From contig NC_088711.1 in NCBI RefSeq assembly GCF_963576615.1, positions 15,237,869 through 15,301,868 of the forward strand: a stretch of 64,000 nt of DNA, written 5' to 3'. The position numbers and the translations under genes were made by a program. Below the pieces are notes generated by a model. That model did no database searches. It was given only the letters and a program-made list of their open reading frames with translations, and had not been told where the DNA came from. Positions 1 through 10,760 of the stretch are shown piece after piece. Within the stretch, counting starts at the first letter, position 1. Every line of letters begins with the position of its first letter. Origin of the DNA: Watersipora subatra (lineage: Eukaryota > Bryozoa > Gymnolaemata > Cheilostomatida > Watersiporidae).

Positions 1-235
1 TGTTTACTTCCGTGTAATTCATACCGTACTGGCTGCAGTACCTGCTACAGATCTATACTTATTGCAATGGTCTTACTGGCTATATGAGTTTACACTTTTT
101 TTTTCACTTACGGACATGCATTTTTTTTTGTATGGCTTTATGCATAACGCTAGCTGCAGTGTTTAACGTGAAACCATGAAAGAGTGGCATGTATTCACGT
201 ATGTGCCATATTTATTGCATGGTATAGCTAGTTGC

Positions 236-305
236 ATAGTGTAGTGTATTGGATAAAGGATTTCCTCAGAACTGGAGGTTGTGAGCTCAAATCTAGGTTG
301 CAGCA
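236..305 (+). repeat. tRNA-derived SINE-like fragment
   Basis: The stretch has a box-A-like segment (TAGTGTATTGGATAAAGG) and, about 30 bases later, a box-B-like segment (GAGCTCAAATCTAGG) in the spacing of a tRNA gene. The cloverleaf is not intact, so this is more likely a decayed tRNA-derived SINE head than a functional tRNA. A chance match is possible. Confidence 0.35.
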
Positions 306-614
306 GATATCTCATTCTTAAAACTTTATTGTTATAGGTGAACAGATGGAAGTACAGACAGACGAACATCAAGATTTACAAATAGACTAGCTGTGCTACC
401 CAGCGTTGCCTGAGTATTAAAAATCAGCTAATAAACAATGAGAAGTAATGAGAGTTGTCTGCCACTTGCTATTAGCCTGACAGATTGCCAATGATAAATT
501 TTAGTAAGCCAATTAATGACAATCACTTACTTATGCAATCACCCTGCGTGGTATGCAAAGCCGTTAGGTATGTGCTCCAATATAGCGACTTATATCAGCA
601 TGCTACTGACTCAT

Positions 615-675
615 TCTCTGTGGCCTAATGGGTAGGGTGTCGAACTAGTGAGTGGTTGGTCTGAGATCAGATCTT
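615..675 (+). repeat. possible tRNA-like SINE fragment
   Basis: TGGCCTAATGGGTAGGGT resembles an RNA polymerase III box A. The downstream GGTCTGAGATCAGA is a poor box B. It is weaker than the copy at 236-305 and not long enough for a family assignment. Confidence 0.25.
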
Positions 676-2494
676 CTTTGGTACGGATTCTTCATTCGAA
701 GATTTTAATAGCTATAGCTGGAGTGTATACATACGGACATACCTTGAGAATAATATATAATGTATATAGAAGATGGCTCAATTTTGCTACTCATTATTTT
801 TACTTTTTGTGTTCATCACTCCACACTTGAAATATTCTAATGGAACTTGTTATATTTTACTAGAACTCAATGTTGTAATGAAAAAAGAGCTCGAGATCTA
901 GTGTCAACAAAATTTTACTTAGAATAGCACATCGCATAACGCTCAGAACCATACAGACATCATGCCCAGCTTATTTTTACTATCTTAAAAATCTATGAGC
1001 TGTAGGTTTGTAGTTTTTTATAATGTATTAAAAACCATTTGTTATACATTTATACTAAACATGGTAAAAAGTACTTGAGTCACTTCAAATGGATTTGTAT
1101 ACTTGAAAAAAGCATTAGATGAAGCTACTGTATTTATAAATGCTACTAACACTTGGGCCTTCATAAATTGCTTCCACAGCCATTGCTATAAAACAGATCA
1201 TTCACACTCCTGAGTTAAATCTTTATGTATCCATTTTATATAGCTGAAGAATTTGTAAAAATCAACAAGTGTAGCTAAAAGATTTACAAGTAGCTAGATT
1301 TGTTACAATCTTTTGTGGAGCTTTTCAGACTTTAGTTATCTGAAGACGACATTTAATCGTCTAATCGAAGATCTAATAGTTCATCTTCGTTTGATTAAAT
1401 TCCTGTGGTAGATGGCAGCAGCGTTGAATGATAAGCAACTTTAATTTTTACTTAGATGGTAAAAATAGCTTCAATCATACTTGACATGAAAAGTGTTGAC
1501 CGGTCTGAAGGTTAGGTGTTAGTTTTAGTTCAAGAACTATTGTATATGCAGTCCATGCTTTATTTGCGATTGCTGTAAGGTGCAAACTCTTCAACATAAA
1601 ATGTGAAATTCCAAAAAATATTTATTTGGCTTTGAACATGATATGTTTCAGACATATAACGGGTGATCATGCTGGTGCTTATTAAAACCAAAATGATAAA
1701 GTGATGAAGACAATAAAAGAAGGAAGAATATTTTAGAATAGTTTTTTCTTGAATAAAGAACTAACGAATGAAAATGGGTTTTTAATTGTTACATCACTTT
1801 AGAGATACAAGAATAAAAGTGTAGGAGTGGCAAAGCGTGTGTGTTTGGTAACGCAATAAGTGATAGAAATATAATGTTTAGCTCGCTTTAAGTTTACTCC
1901 AACGTAATTATACTTTTGCCTATTTTAATTTAAGTATTTTTAGGTTTTTTGTTAGGTCTCTTTTTGATTGTCACTAGTGTTTTATCTTTCACTAATAGAA
2001 CTGTAATGTTTCAAAAAACTTTAAATGCTGAAAATGACTTTGGATGTAAATTCAAAATTTTTTTTTAAATTCAAATCATGAAATGACAGAAAAAGAGACT
2101 AGTGATAAAGTATAGCACATGGCAACCAAAATTTGATCTTTATCAAGGTGCTGCACATTCATCATTCCAAGATAACTGTTTAAGAGGCCTGCAAATGATA
2201 TCAGCTCAACAGTAGTATCAACAAAAATTTTGGTATGAGCTGAAAAGTTTATTAACGGAGACAGTTTAATACTGTTGACAATTGATTTTCACAGAAATGT
2301 GGATTAAAGTTTGCGTTGATCTGAGGATCAGTAATCTTATTCTTCCATTTAAGCTGGTCTAGTACCCATACATGCCTGTCAACTCAGCTCACATATACAT
2401 GCATGTACATGTATGTGATAAGTTTAGTGAAATGATTGGAAACTATCTACAACGAAAGATTTTAGTCAAAATAAGATTTACTTAATATGAAGAG

Positions 2495-2665
2495 TGTAAA
2501 GTGCTGCTACAATTTGATTACATGCGTGCGTGTCACAGAGCGTCAACCGGAAGAGACTGGTCCTCGTTTATTTCCGCAATCAACGATAACAGAAAAAACA
2601 ACAATAACACGTACGACTTAGCGCACGGATTCAGTGTTACAAAGACACATGCGTAATACCAAACA
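2495..2665 (-). repeat. 3' LTR of first gypsy element
   Basis: This is a 171-bp direct repeat of 9590-9760 with 11 mismatches and no indels. It starts TGTAAAGTGCTGC and ends ATACCAAACA on the plus strand. The adjacent AAGAG at 2490-2494 matches the one after the other LTR. It keeps more CpG sites than its partner. Confidence 0.95.
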
Positions 2666-2967
2666 TATCTGTGGTTGGAAAGTGTGTGTGGTTATGCTGA
2701 AGTATAGTCTTTCATCCAGGTGGGCGATTTGCGGGCTCTAGTTGAACGTCTTAGGTTGGCCTGTGCCTTGGCGTTACGGTTGGAATGTTCAGTATCAATG
2801 TAGTTGCCAATGGAAGTTTCCGTGTCGTGACTAGTGTTCTCAGGACTGGTTTGTGGAGTTGCTAATTCAGGTTCTCCAGGTAGTGGTGCACTATGTTCTG
2901 CTAGTAGTGGTCTAATGTCTCGACTATTCCTGCGTGTAAGGTCATTGTCGAGTTGTACGACATACGA

Positions 2968-5023
2968 TCAGCTAGTCAGTTGTTTGTTGATCTGTGCCTT
3001 TCGCCATTGTTGTTTGTGGTGTCGCCAGTCTCTAACCAAGACTGGCTGGCCTTCCGCTAATGGTGTAAAATCTCTGGCTTTAGCGTTGTAACTCTCTTGA
3101 CGCTTTTGATTTCGGGTTTGTTTCTCCCAAAACCCATTGCTCACTACGGACACACTACATTGTAGCAGCACTGACCTGGTTGGTCGGCTGATTAGTTGCT
3201 GAATTGGGCTTGTGGTAATATGCTCTTTTGTTGTGTTTCTGTATTCTAATAGCGCTAATTTGGGCTCAGCACATCTGCGCAGTATCCTTTTGATGATCTT
3301 CACGGCTGATTTCATTTTGCCATTTGATTGTGGGTAATAGGGTGAGCTGGTAGTGTGTTTAAAGTTCCAGGTTTTGCTAAAAATAGCAAATTGATTAGAT
3401 TTAAACTGAGGTCCATTATCAGTCACAAGCTTTTCAGGAATGCCTAGTCGTCCAAAGCAGCTTTTGACGCTTCGAATTATAGTCTCAGCAGTTTTGTGAT
3501 ACAGTAGCTCATACTCTATATAGTCAGTGGTATAGTCAACAGTGGCCAGGTAGTGTGTATTGTCGTTTTCAAATTAGTCGATTGCCACCTTAGTACATGG
3601 TTTAATGGGAATTCGGTGATTGAGTATGGTCTCCCTTTGCTGTTAAGGAGCGTCCCTCTGACATTGAGGGTAATTTGCAATATAGTTCCTAATGTCATTA
3701 GTGATACTTAGCCAAAAGACGGTGTGCCGAGCACATCTAAGTGTTGAATTTATACCTCTATGCCCAGCGTGCAAGAGTTTAAGGAATCGTCGTCGCAGCA
3801 CCTTCAGTATAATTATCTGTTGTCCCTTGAGTACAATGTTGTTCTCAATGGTTAATTCCTCTCTAAGGTGATTATATTTATCATATGTAGTGCATTTACG
3901 AGCATTCCAACCACAGTTGATAAGTTGTTTGAGTGTTTTGAGTTCGTTGTCCTGCGAAGTAGCTGTTCGGATTTCATGAGTCAAGTCATCACCAACAGTG
4001 GAGTCAGTCGTTTGTGGGTCAATCTGAAAAATGTGTTCGGGTAGTCTCTGGTGGTTTAGCGAGTAAAAGTATGAGTCATGTGATAGTAAGTCAGCAGTCA
4101 CCTGTTCAGTCCCTTTTTGCCAAATCGCTTTTATGTTAGGGTATTGTTGCAGGTACAGTAGCATTGCCTGTAGTCTCCTTGAAGCCTTAAGTATGCATTT
4201 TTTTAAACAGGGACTAAAGGTTTATGATCAGTGTGGATAGTTACATTATGGTGTCCAAAGATATACTGGTCAAAATGTTCGGTGCTAAACACTATAGCCA
4301 GGCATTCAAGCTCAAGGGGTACATAATTCTGTTCTAAATCAGTCAAACTGTGCGACACATATGCTACAGGTTTGTCTTCTTGCATAAGTGCTGCCCTTAT
4401 TCCGACCGTCGAAGCATCCGTTTGTACAATAATAGGTTTGTTGCAGTCAAAGTACTGTAAAGTTTTGGAGTCCGTTAGCAAAGTCTTTAGTCGGTTGAAA
4501 GCATTTGTTTGGTCTTCAGTCCATTGAAAGTCATGTCCGTTGTCATGTTTGAGTAAACGCCGCAGAGGTTCAGATTCTGCAGCCAAGTTGTTAATGAATT
4601 TAGACATATATGTCACATGCCCTAGAAAACGTTTCATGCTTTGCTGGGTTGTAGGTGGTTTCATTCCACTGATAGCAGCTATTTTGTTAGGATCAGGTTG
4701 AAGCCCGGCTGTTGTGAGTAAGTATCCAATGTATGGTAGTTCATCTTGAAGTAACTTTAATTTGGATTTGTTGAGTTTGAGTCCAGTCAGCTGAGCACAT
4801 TCAAATAGGGCTTGTAAATTGTGGTCGTGCTGTTTTCTGGTGGTTCCATAAATAAGAATGTTGTCAGCCACTACCGCTATGCCATCTAGTCCTGCAAGGG
4901 CCTCCGTCAGTCGTCTTTGAAATTCCTCTGGCGCTGAGGCAATTCTGAACCACATCCTCAAGTACTTATATTTTCCTTTTGGAGTCCAGAAAGTGGTCAG
5001 ATCCGTAGATTCATCAGCCAAGG
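2968..5023 (-). pseudogene. pol: gypsy Pol, C-terminal RT, RNase H and integrase (broken)
   Basis: This continues the reverse transcriptase interrupted at 7846. SAPEEFQRRL and the palm motif lie near 4860-4945. The motif reads V-A-D-N where the family has V-A-D-D; the Asn codon is at 4860-4862. RNase H follows (IVQTDAST, then TDHKPL), ending near 4203. A second open block at 3643-4164 carries the integrase H2C2 finger (HAGHRG...CPQC). The catalytic core follows at 2968-3580 with VDYTTDYIE and TDNGPQF. The third catalytic residue, normally Glu, is Lys (codon 3310-3312). Frameshifts separate the blocks at about 4180 and 3430-3640. Three lesions at active sites make activity impossible. Confidence 0.92.
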
Positions 5024-5234
5024 GAATTTGGCATAGATATAGTAAACCCTAGATATGCGAATAATCAAAACAAGTGAGGCCTATAATTAGCATGACGCAA
5101 CGTCATGGTGATGTGCAAACCGAATCAGCTGATCTATTAACTCCTATTGACTTGGCACTAAAAACTGCTCAATTTTTCCATAGTTTGTGCATCTGAGACT
5201 GCATATTTTATTGAAAATATGTAAAACTTATATG

Positions 5235-6485
5235 CGGTAATACTTCAACTTACGAGTGCCCTAACGTACGAGAAACTTGAGGTACGAGCCAGCTTTTAAG
5301 CAAGTTTTAGCACTAAAATACGAGCCATGTTTGAAATACGAGCACATGAGACAGTTGCCAAGTATGTCGGAGGTGTTTTATGAGAACAGCATCAGTCTGT
5401 ATTTTTCAACTGCTCAGATTATACTTTTGTACCATGTTTTTTGTGCGCGATGTTCAGTGCAGAATTATGTGAATTAAAAGTACCATGCGTAGACCGAAAG
5501 TTTGCCAGTAAAAGGATAGATAATGCAAAGAAAAAGCAAATGATAACAATTGATATTAAATGGAAAATTATTGAAAAATATGCAAAAGATGTATGCGTGA
5601 TTGAGCTTGCTCAACAATATGACAGAAATACATCCACAATTATCAAACACAAGGATTATACTCAGGGCATTTAGTCTGCAAAAGGACTAACCATAGTTTC
5701 TAAACGATGCAGCGATCTTCACGACCACTGATGGAGAGACTGCTCAGGTTTTGGATAAAAGACAAACAATTGGCCGGTGACTGCGTAACTGAAACGATGC
5801 TACGTAAAATGGCCGGTGCTATCTATCAAGACTATAAAAAATAGACATTCGAACAAGTTGGCTAGCGGTCGTGCATTAACCCTTGGTGACAACAACTGTG
5901 TTTGTCCTGATCGCAACACGTTGAAAGGGCGACAAAGGCAAACGTCCTTAGATAGGTTTCTCTTAAAACGGTCGGCTGGTCGTGAGAACAAAACAAAAAA
6001 AAAATTAGCTAACCAGCGAGAAACTTAAAACTATGAACGCCGAAGAAACTTTAATTACGTTAAGTTAAACATTAAAGTTTGCTTTTAGGTTTGCTTTTAA
6101 TTTTGTCTTTTAAGACTTGGATAAAATCTAAATTTATCAAAGTCAACTGTTGTAATGGAGGATAACTTATCTCTCCCTCTCTGGCAAATGCTAGCGTTAA
6201 CCGCTATTGTATGTATTTAATTTTACATTTTAATTAATCACATCTCCTTGCATTATTTTTATTTGTTGCTTTTTGAAAGCATGTGGTAAGTTAGGACAAT
6301 AACCAACATGTTCTTTCTGTTACAATATATTGTTTTGAGTGTTTTATTTGCATTTTCAGAGTATGAAAACCTATCAATATATATTTAATTGTTCTATATA
6401 TAAATAAATTGCACCAACATGCGAGTAAATTGACCTACGAGCTCAGTCTCTGAACGCATTAAGCTCATAAGTCGAAGTATGACTG
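5235..6485 (+). mobile_element. Tigger/pogo-like element nested in the P-like element
   Basis: The terminal inverted repeats are related: the left starts CGGTAATACTTCAACTTACG, the right (reversed) CAGTCATACTTCGACTTATG. The right flank has the TA target expected of Tc1/mariner-type elements; the left flank reads TG, one change from TA. Motifs of the type 'ACTTACGAG...GGTACGAGCC' are familiar in Tigger termini. Fragments of a Tigger transposase lie between the ends. Total length is 1.25 kb, so it is internally deleted. Confidence 0.75.
5480..6028 (+). pseudogene. Tigger-like (CENP-B-type) transposase remnant
   Basis: Three pieces are visible. At 5540-5650, ITIDIKWKIIEKYAKDVCVI with ELAQQYDRNTSTIIKHKD resembles the N-terminal helix-turn-helix of CENP-B/Tigger proteins. 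At 5720-5845 another frame reads MERLLRFWIKDKQLAGDCVT, the start of the second DNA-binding helix set. At 5935-6025, RQRQTSLDRFLLKR resembles the C-terminal tail of Tigger proteins. The DDE catalytic domain between them is absent. It cannot encode a working enzyme. Confidence 0.7.
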
Positions 6486-7065
6486 TAATGACTTTGGATG
6501 AGAAAGGCAAGAATCTTACACACATGGTAATGAATAATACCAATGATTTAGAAGCTTCTATATTATTGATAATACAAAGAGTGACCAAATAGAAATTAAA
6601 CTAATAACAAACTAATGAATCAAATGAGGTTTAGAAGCAGTTACGCTGGACCACTGTATTAAACACCCATTAGACTTGACTGAAAATAACTAGACGAGAT
6701 AGTTTTTGTCTAAGGTTGGTTGAACTAGATTCCTGCTTTGAAGTGGCATAGTGTTTTCTGATTTTAGTATAGCGATTTACTATAGTTTTGAATAGACTGT
6801 TGGCATGCACTGTACATGTAAAACCTTGATGGAGGTTATGTAATAAGACATATATGTTACTGTCTGTAATGTTACTTGTTTAAAAGCTTTCTGTGTGATA
6901 CCACAGCTCTCCATGTGTGAACGTAGGCACTTTTCTGCAGCAATTCATATGCGGCCTATCAATCTGGTCACCAATCCTCCTCTGTTTTTAACTGAGACTA
7001 GGGTTATGTCATCACTATTTCTACTTCTCACTACTTCGACATCGGTCAAGAACTTGATACGCTCA

Positions 7066-7560
7066 TCACATTTGAGTTAGAAAAAAATCCTCATCACCGA
7101 ACTCCTCATCTTCACCTTCCTCAGCTTTTGTCTCTTCTTTCTTTTTCTTTTTAGCCAGAGAATGTAGCAGGAGTTCGCCAGTTTTATCAGCCCTGCTCAC
7201 ATCCAGATCAATACAGTTAACATTGGAACTTTGTGTGATATCTGCTTTTATGAACGGTGCTCGAAGTGCAGATTTAAAGCACTGCACATTCGGGTTATTG
7301 TTATAGCCACCCTTAGATCGTATTGTGGAAAACAGAATCTCAATGTGATCCTGGTTGATCTTAAAGGTTAGGAAGTAGTTGATGTAAGGGTAGTTGCTGA
7401 AAAGATATTGAGTAATGTCATGTACAGATTTGGCTGCTGACTCAAAACCAATGACGAAATGATGATGATTTTCCTATTATTTTCCACTAGCAGCTTTCAG
7501 CTTGGTGTCCTTAATCGGCATAGATAGCTTATGATATTGTTGAGAACTTCTTGTTTTGAG
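7066..7560 (-). pseudogene. P-element/THAP9-like transposase, C-terminal remnant
   Basis: On the minus strand the frame through 7141-7440 encodes YPYINYFLTFKINQDHIEIL and then FSTIRSKGGYNNNPNVQCFK. The pattern 'QDHIE-(x2)-FS-x-IR-x-GG-x-NNNP' is a hallmark of the C-terminal part of P-element and THAP9 transposases. A Lys/Glu-rich tail follows to about 7066. Upstream, two adjacent stops near 7475-7480 and another near 7590 close the frame. No THAP zinc finger is found, so most of the protein is missing. It is a fossil of the mobilising enzyme. Confidence 0.8.
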
Positions 7561-7845
7561 TTGAAGTTCTGTTATGTTATGGGCAATTCAGGATATACCT
7601 GGGGTGTTGTGGTCTCTTCTGATGACATTTCACTAAGAATTTGGTCTTATTGTTATGTTTATGACTTAAAAACTAGCATACCAAGCGTGCTTCCACTACT
7701 AAACTTATTGCTCAATTGAAGGCTTTGATGCTGTGATGCACATCACTACGACGTAACGTCGTGAAAACAACAGCCAATTATAGGCCTCACTTTTGCTCCA
7801 TTGTATTGATAGCTATACGCCAATCTAGGGTTTACTATATCTATG

Positions 7846-8680
7846 GAATTTGGTAAAACCCGTCTTTAGCATCGCATACTGAGAAATATTTGGCGTTGTT
7901 CAGGTGTGGTAAGATGTCGTCTAGCATTGGCATAACAGAATGATTGCATTTGATACATTGGTTGAGGTTTTGTGGATCTAAACATATCCTGATCTTGCCA
8001 TTTGGTTTGCGTATGGGCTGTAAATGGTTGATCCATTCGGTTGGTTTATCCACCTTAGCAATGACTCCACGCTGCTTCAGTTCATTAATGGCATTTATGA
8101 GGTCATCTTTCATAAACAATGGCACCTTACGAGGTCGTACTTGTATGGGTCGAGAGTCAGGTGTGAGTTCTATTTTATACTCTTGTTTGAGTCTTCCAAG
8201 TCCAGTAAAAATGTCATCATAGTTCATCAGTAATGTGTCAATGCGTTCATCAGTAGTTGTTGAGTTAACGTTCTCTTGATTGTCATTTGGTACCAATTGA
8301 AGTAGGTTGAGTTCTTGGCACGTCTTCCACGATAGAACACTGTGCTGCCTTGTTTTAACAATTAGAAACTTTAGAGTCATGTACTGTCCCTGTTTGTTTT
8401 GTACTGGGATATGTGTCCAGCCTAAAGGAGTACAAGTGCTTTGGTCATACAAAGTCAGAATTGTCTTAGTGGGCTCTATTTTTGGTCTGCCTAGTTTATC
8501 ATAGTCACTTGAGTTTAGGGTATTGCAAGTAGCTGCTGTGTTCAGTTGAAATTCCAGTCTGCAATCAGTATCAGTTTCAGTCGGTTTGGTCGTAAAAGTG
8601 GCTAGTAGTTTACGGTCTCATACTGATATAAATATAGCACTTACATTGTGTAATTCGACGTCATCGTCTAATGAGTAATT
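7846..8680 (-). pseudogene. pol: gypsy Pol, protease and N-terminal half of reverse transcriptase (broken)
   Basis: The aspartic-protease region lies at about 8440-8600. Its active-site triplet, Asp-Thr-Gly in the family, reads N-T-A, so it is dead. The reverse transcriptase fingers follow (VRPRKVPLFMKDDL, KPNGKIRICLDPQNLNQCI, then DAKDGFYQIP). The frame stops at the left edge of the P-like insertion, whose 8-bp duplication repeats the codons for QIP. The rest of the enzyme continues at 5023 and below. Confidence 0.9.
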
Positions 8681-8689
8681 CCAAGTCAC

Positions 8690-9545
8690 ATGATTGGCGG
8701 TCTCTGCATGGTTGTCAATGTGATTGGATCAACGTCTCCGGGATCTACAGTAAGCAGCCAAGTGTTTGAATTTCTTACAATAATTACACGTTTTGCCATA
8801 CGCTGAGCATGACCGCGGCGGTTGAGTGTCCCCACAATTTCTACAGTTTGAGTTTTTTGACGGTCTTGTGGTGTTTGATTTACTGAAGCGAGAAGTCTGT
8901 GCTTGTCAGACTTACTCTCAGCGGTGTTGCGGTAGAGTGGTCTATGTTTGGCCAGGTTAACCTGTTCTGTTGATGGTTCTAACTTCGAAGTCATAAGTTT
9001 GTAGTCAATATCGACCATCTCCTCATGTCTACATAATTCGACAGCTTTGTCCAAGTCAGTGTCATTTAAATCAAAAAGTTTCTTTGTCATTGTCTTGTCA
9101 ATCTTGTCATTGTTGATACCTAATATGAGTGCTTGCAGCACCAGTCTGTCATATAGCTCCTTCAAGTCACACAGTCTTGCAATAGCGTGTAGTTCAGTGA
9201 GAAATTCGTCTATTGTTTTATTTCCCTGTTTGCATGTCAGCAATGAGTGTGTCTTGGCTACGAGATTGATTCTCAGTTTGCAGTAATCATCAAATTTCTT
9301 TATGACTTTGCTGTAAATTAATTTATCAGTAGCATTGGTCCAATTAAAAGAATTGTATATTTGATTGCCTTACGACCTATAGTTTTTAATAGGTAAGCCG
9401 TCTTGATTTTGTTCTCAGCGTCATCTTTTGATGTTGCCGTGAGAAAGAGTTCAAAATCTCGTTTAAATATCTGCCATTCTTTGGGTAGGTTAGGGCCATC
9501 CGCCAGCGGTTTTAGTGCTAACAGTTGCTCCAGAGTGTAGTGTAT
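8690..9545 (-). pseudogene. gag: gypsy Gag (broken)
   Basis: The minus strand encodes a retrotransposon Gag. An open stretch at 8686-9243 contains a Gag core (GNKTIDEFLTELHAIARLCD). Upstream similarity in other frames runs to about 9545, so the original start is lost. Near 8770-8835 a Cys-rich knuckle region is present (CSAYGKTCNYC), typical of two CCHC fingers in this group. A one-base shift around 8776 moves the second finger out of frame. Gag would package the RNA into a particle. The reading is certain as to family, but the protein could not be made intact from this copy. Confidence 0.85.
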
Positions 9546-9570
9546 TGGTCTCTGTGAGTTTTAAGGTCAC

Positions 9571-9589
9571 TGCCTCACTTGGGGCACCA
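9571..9589 (-). other. primer-binding site of first gypsy element
   Basis: Immediately inside the 5' LTR, in element sense, the sequence reads TGGTGCCCCAAGTGAGGCA. It starts with the TGG that pairs with a tRNA 3' CCA end. The tRNA cannot be named from sequence here. Confidence 0.8.
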
Positions 9590-9760
9590 TGTAAAGTGCT
9601 GCTACAATTTGATTACATGCGTGCGTGTCACAGAACATCAACTGGAAGAGACTGGTCCTTGTCTATTTCCACAATCAACAATAACAGAAAAAACAACAAT
9701 AACACGTACGACTTAGCACACGGACTTAGTGATACAAAGACACATGCGTAATACCAAACA
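9590..9760 (-). repeat. 5' LTR of first gypsy element
   Basis: This is the partner of 2495-2665. In element sense it starts TGTTTGGTATTACGC and ends TTTACA, followed directly by the primer-binding site. Six of its 11 differences from the other LTR are sites where it has TG or CA and the partner has CG. Confidence 0.95.
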
Positions 9761-9844
9761 AAGAGAGTAACTGATTCAGTGTTTAAACATTCAGTCAATT
9801 CATTTTTGTTTCAGCAACATAAAAATGAAAATAATTGTATAATT

Positions 9845-10760
9845 CAAGCCCGTATTCTCTGGGGCGGCTGGCCGGCTGAGCCGTCACAACTTTTTAGGAA
9901 TTTTCTGCGGCTAAGTGCACTCAAACTCGGATAGCTCGCCTTCGGATAAAATGTAACATTTCATTTCGAACACAAAGTTAACTTGAACGGATTTCTTTGG
10001 TCCGTTCCCACGCAATGATAAATTGCTTCAGATAACTCGACTTCAACATCATTTACTCGAACAGTTATTTTCCCAACGGCTATGGAGACGGTTTTTATTG
10101 CTGTAGAAAATCACTTTATTTCAAGCCATAGATACAAACATCAATTTTTAGTAGTTCTTAGGCGTCATTAGTATCATCATCAGCGGCAAAATATTCTTGT
10201 TAACGACTTTTATAACGGTTTACAAAATGTCAAGTTTTACCAAAACATCCGCTGGGCCATGTCCCATCAAACGCGTGGAAACCACGGGCTAGCCGGGTCA
10301 CGCACTCAAGGATTTTTGCCACGCACACGCAAAACACAAACAGCGTTGTTTGTGTTTTGCGTGTGCATGGCGGAAATCCTTGAGTGCGTGACCCGGCTAG
10401 CCCGTGGTGGAAACCTTCGGATGAACTCAAAATAAAATCGGCAAAATTGATCTTTGTTAAAACGCTTAAAAGAAAAAGATGTTTATTTTCTGAGCGTTTT
10501 AACTGCAGTCAAGTTTTGCTTATTTTAATCTAAAAGCGTCCCGGCAGTCACATCACTTAAAACAAAACAAATCTCAAAAAATAGAAAAATGTTTATACTT
10601 TCTGATAAAAAATTTTAAAACTTCACATGAGAGGCCCGGCTGAGGACCTAAATGAGAGAAACCTTTTGGGGGCTTACACCGCCCCTCCACATCTTCAAGT
10701 GTTCATAACTAGTCGCCTAACATTAGCCGCCCCAACTTGCAACCAGTGAGTACAGGCCTG
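9845..10760. mobile_element. candidate non-autonomous DNA element with imperfect inverted ends
   Basis: The left end, CAAGCCCGTATTC then TGGGGCGGCT, is echoed in reverse complement at the right end (CAGGCCTGTACTC, later TGGGGCGGCT). The interior is less AT-rich than its surroundings and holds a long hairpin. No convincing target duplication was found, so the boundaries and the class are uncertain. Confidence 0.4.
10281..10408. repeat. long inverted repeat, 61-bp arms with a 6-base loop
   Basis: The arms 10281-10341 and 10348-10408 are nearly perfect reverse complements (for example ACCACGGGCTAGCCGGGTCA against its complement at the right end). The loop is AGCGTT. It lies inside the candidate element at 9845-10760 and would fold into a strong hairpin as RNA or single-stranded DNA. 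Confidence 0.85.

Larger units (their letters stand above)
1..2490. other. gene-free spacer left of the first gypsy element
   Basis: No exon with recognisable protein similarity is seen on either strand; open frames here are short and AT-driven. The only structured pieces are two weak tRNA-like stretches listed separately. The right edge is set by the AAGAG target duplication of the gypsy element at 2490-2494. Confidence 0.6.
5032..7845 (-). mobile_element. P-element-like DNA transposon, nested in gypsy RT
   Basis: The ends are exact inverted repeats for 22 bases, beginning CATAGATATAGTAAACCC. Similarity continues with gaps for roughly 100 bases (shared GTGAGGCCTATAATT). An 8-bp duplication, GAATTTGG, flanks it at 5024-5031 and 7846-7853. 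Removing the element and one duplicate restores continuous reading through the gypsy reverse transcriptase. The 8-bp duplication, a terminus starting CA, and an internal fragment resembling the C-terminus of P/THAP9 transposases all point to the P superfamily. The copy is internally deleted and is itself interrupted by a Tigger-like element. hAT elements also make 8-bp duplications, but the protein remnant argues against that. Confidence 0.85.
2495..9760 (-). mobile_element. degenerate Ty3/gypsy LTR retrotransposon (K02A2.6-like), nested-in by a P-like element
   Basis: Both ends are defined: 171-bp direct LTRs at 2495-2665 and 9590-9760 begin TG and end CA and are flanked by the same 5-bp duplication AAGAG (2490-2494 and 9761-9765). 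Reading on the minus strand, the order is Gag with paired zinc knuckles, protease, reverse transcriptase, RNase H, H2C2 finger and integrase, the normal gypsy order. The Gag knuckle spacing and the YQIPL and SAPEEFQRR motifs resemble the K02A2.6-like group. The copy is dead: several frameshifts, changed catalytic residues, and a 2.8-kb transposon inserted in the reverse transcriptase. I see no clear polypurine tract beside the 2665 LTR. Confidence 0.95.

Noticed and set aside
236-305. Functional tRNA gene
   Set aside because: Box A and B are present but acceptor and anticodon stems do not pair; better read as a SINE relic.
7944-8233. Plus-strand frames of 69-92 codons
   Set aside because: Antisense shadows of the gypsy reverse transcriptase.
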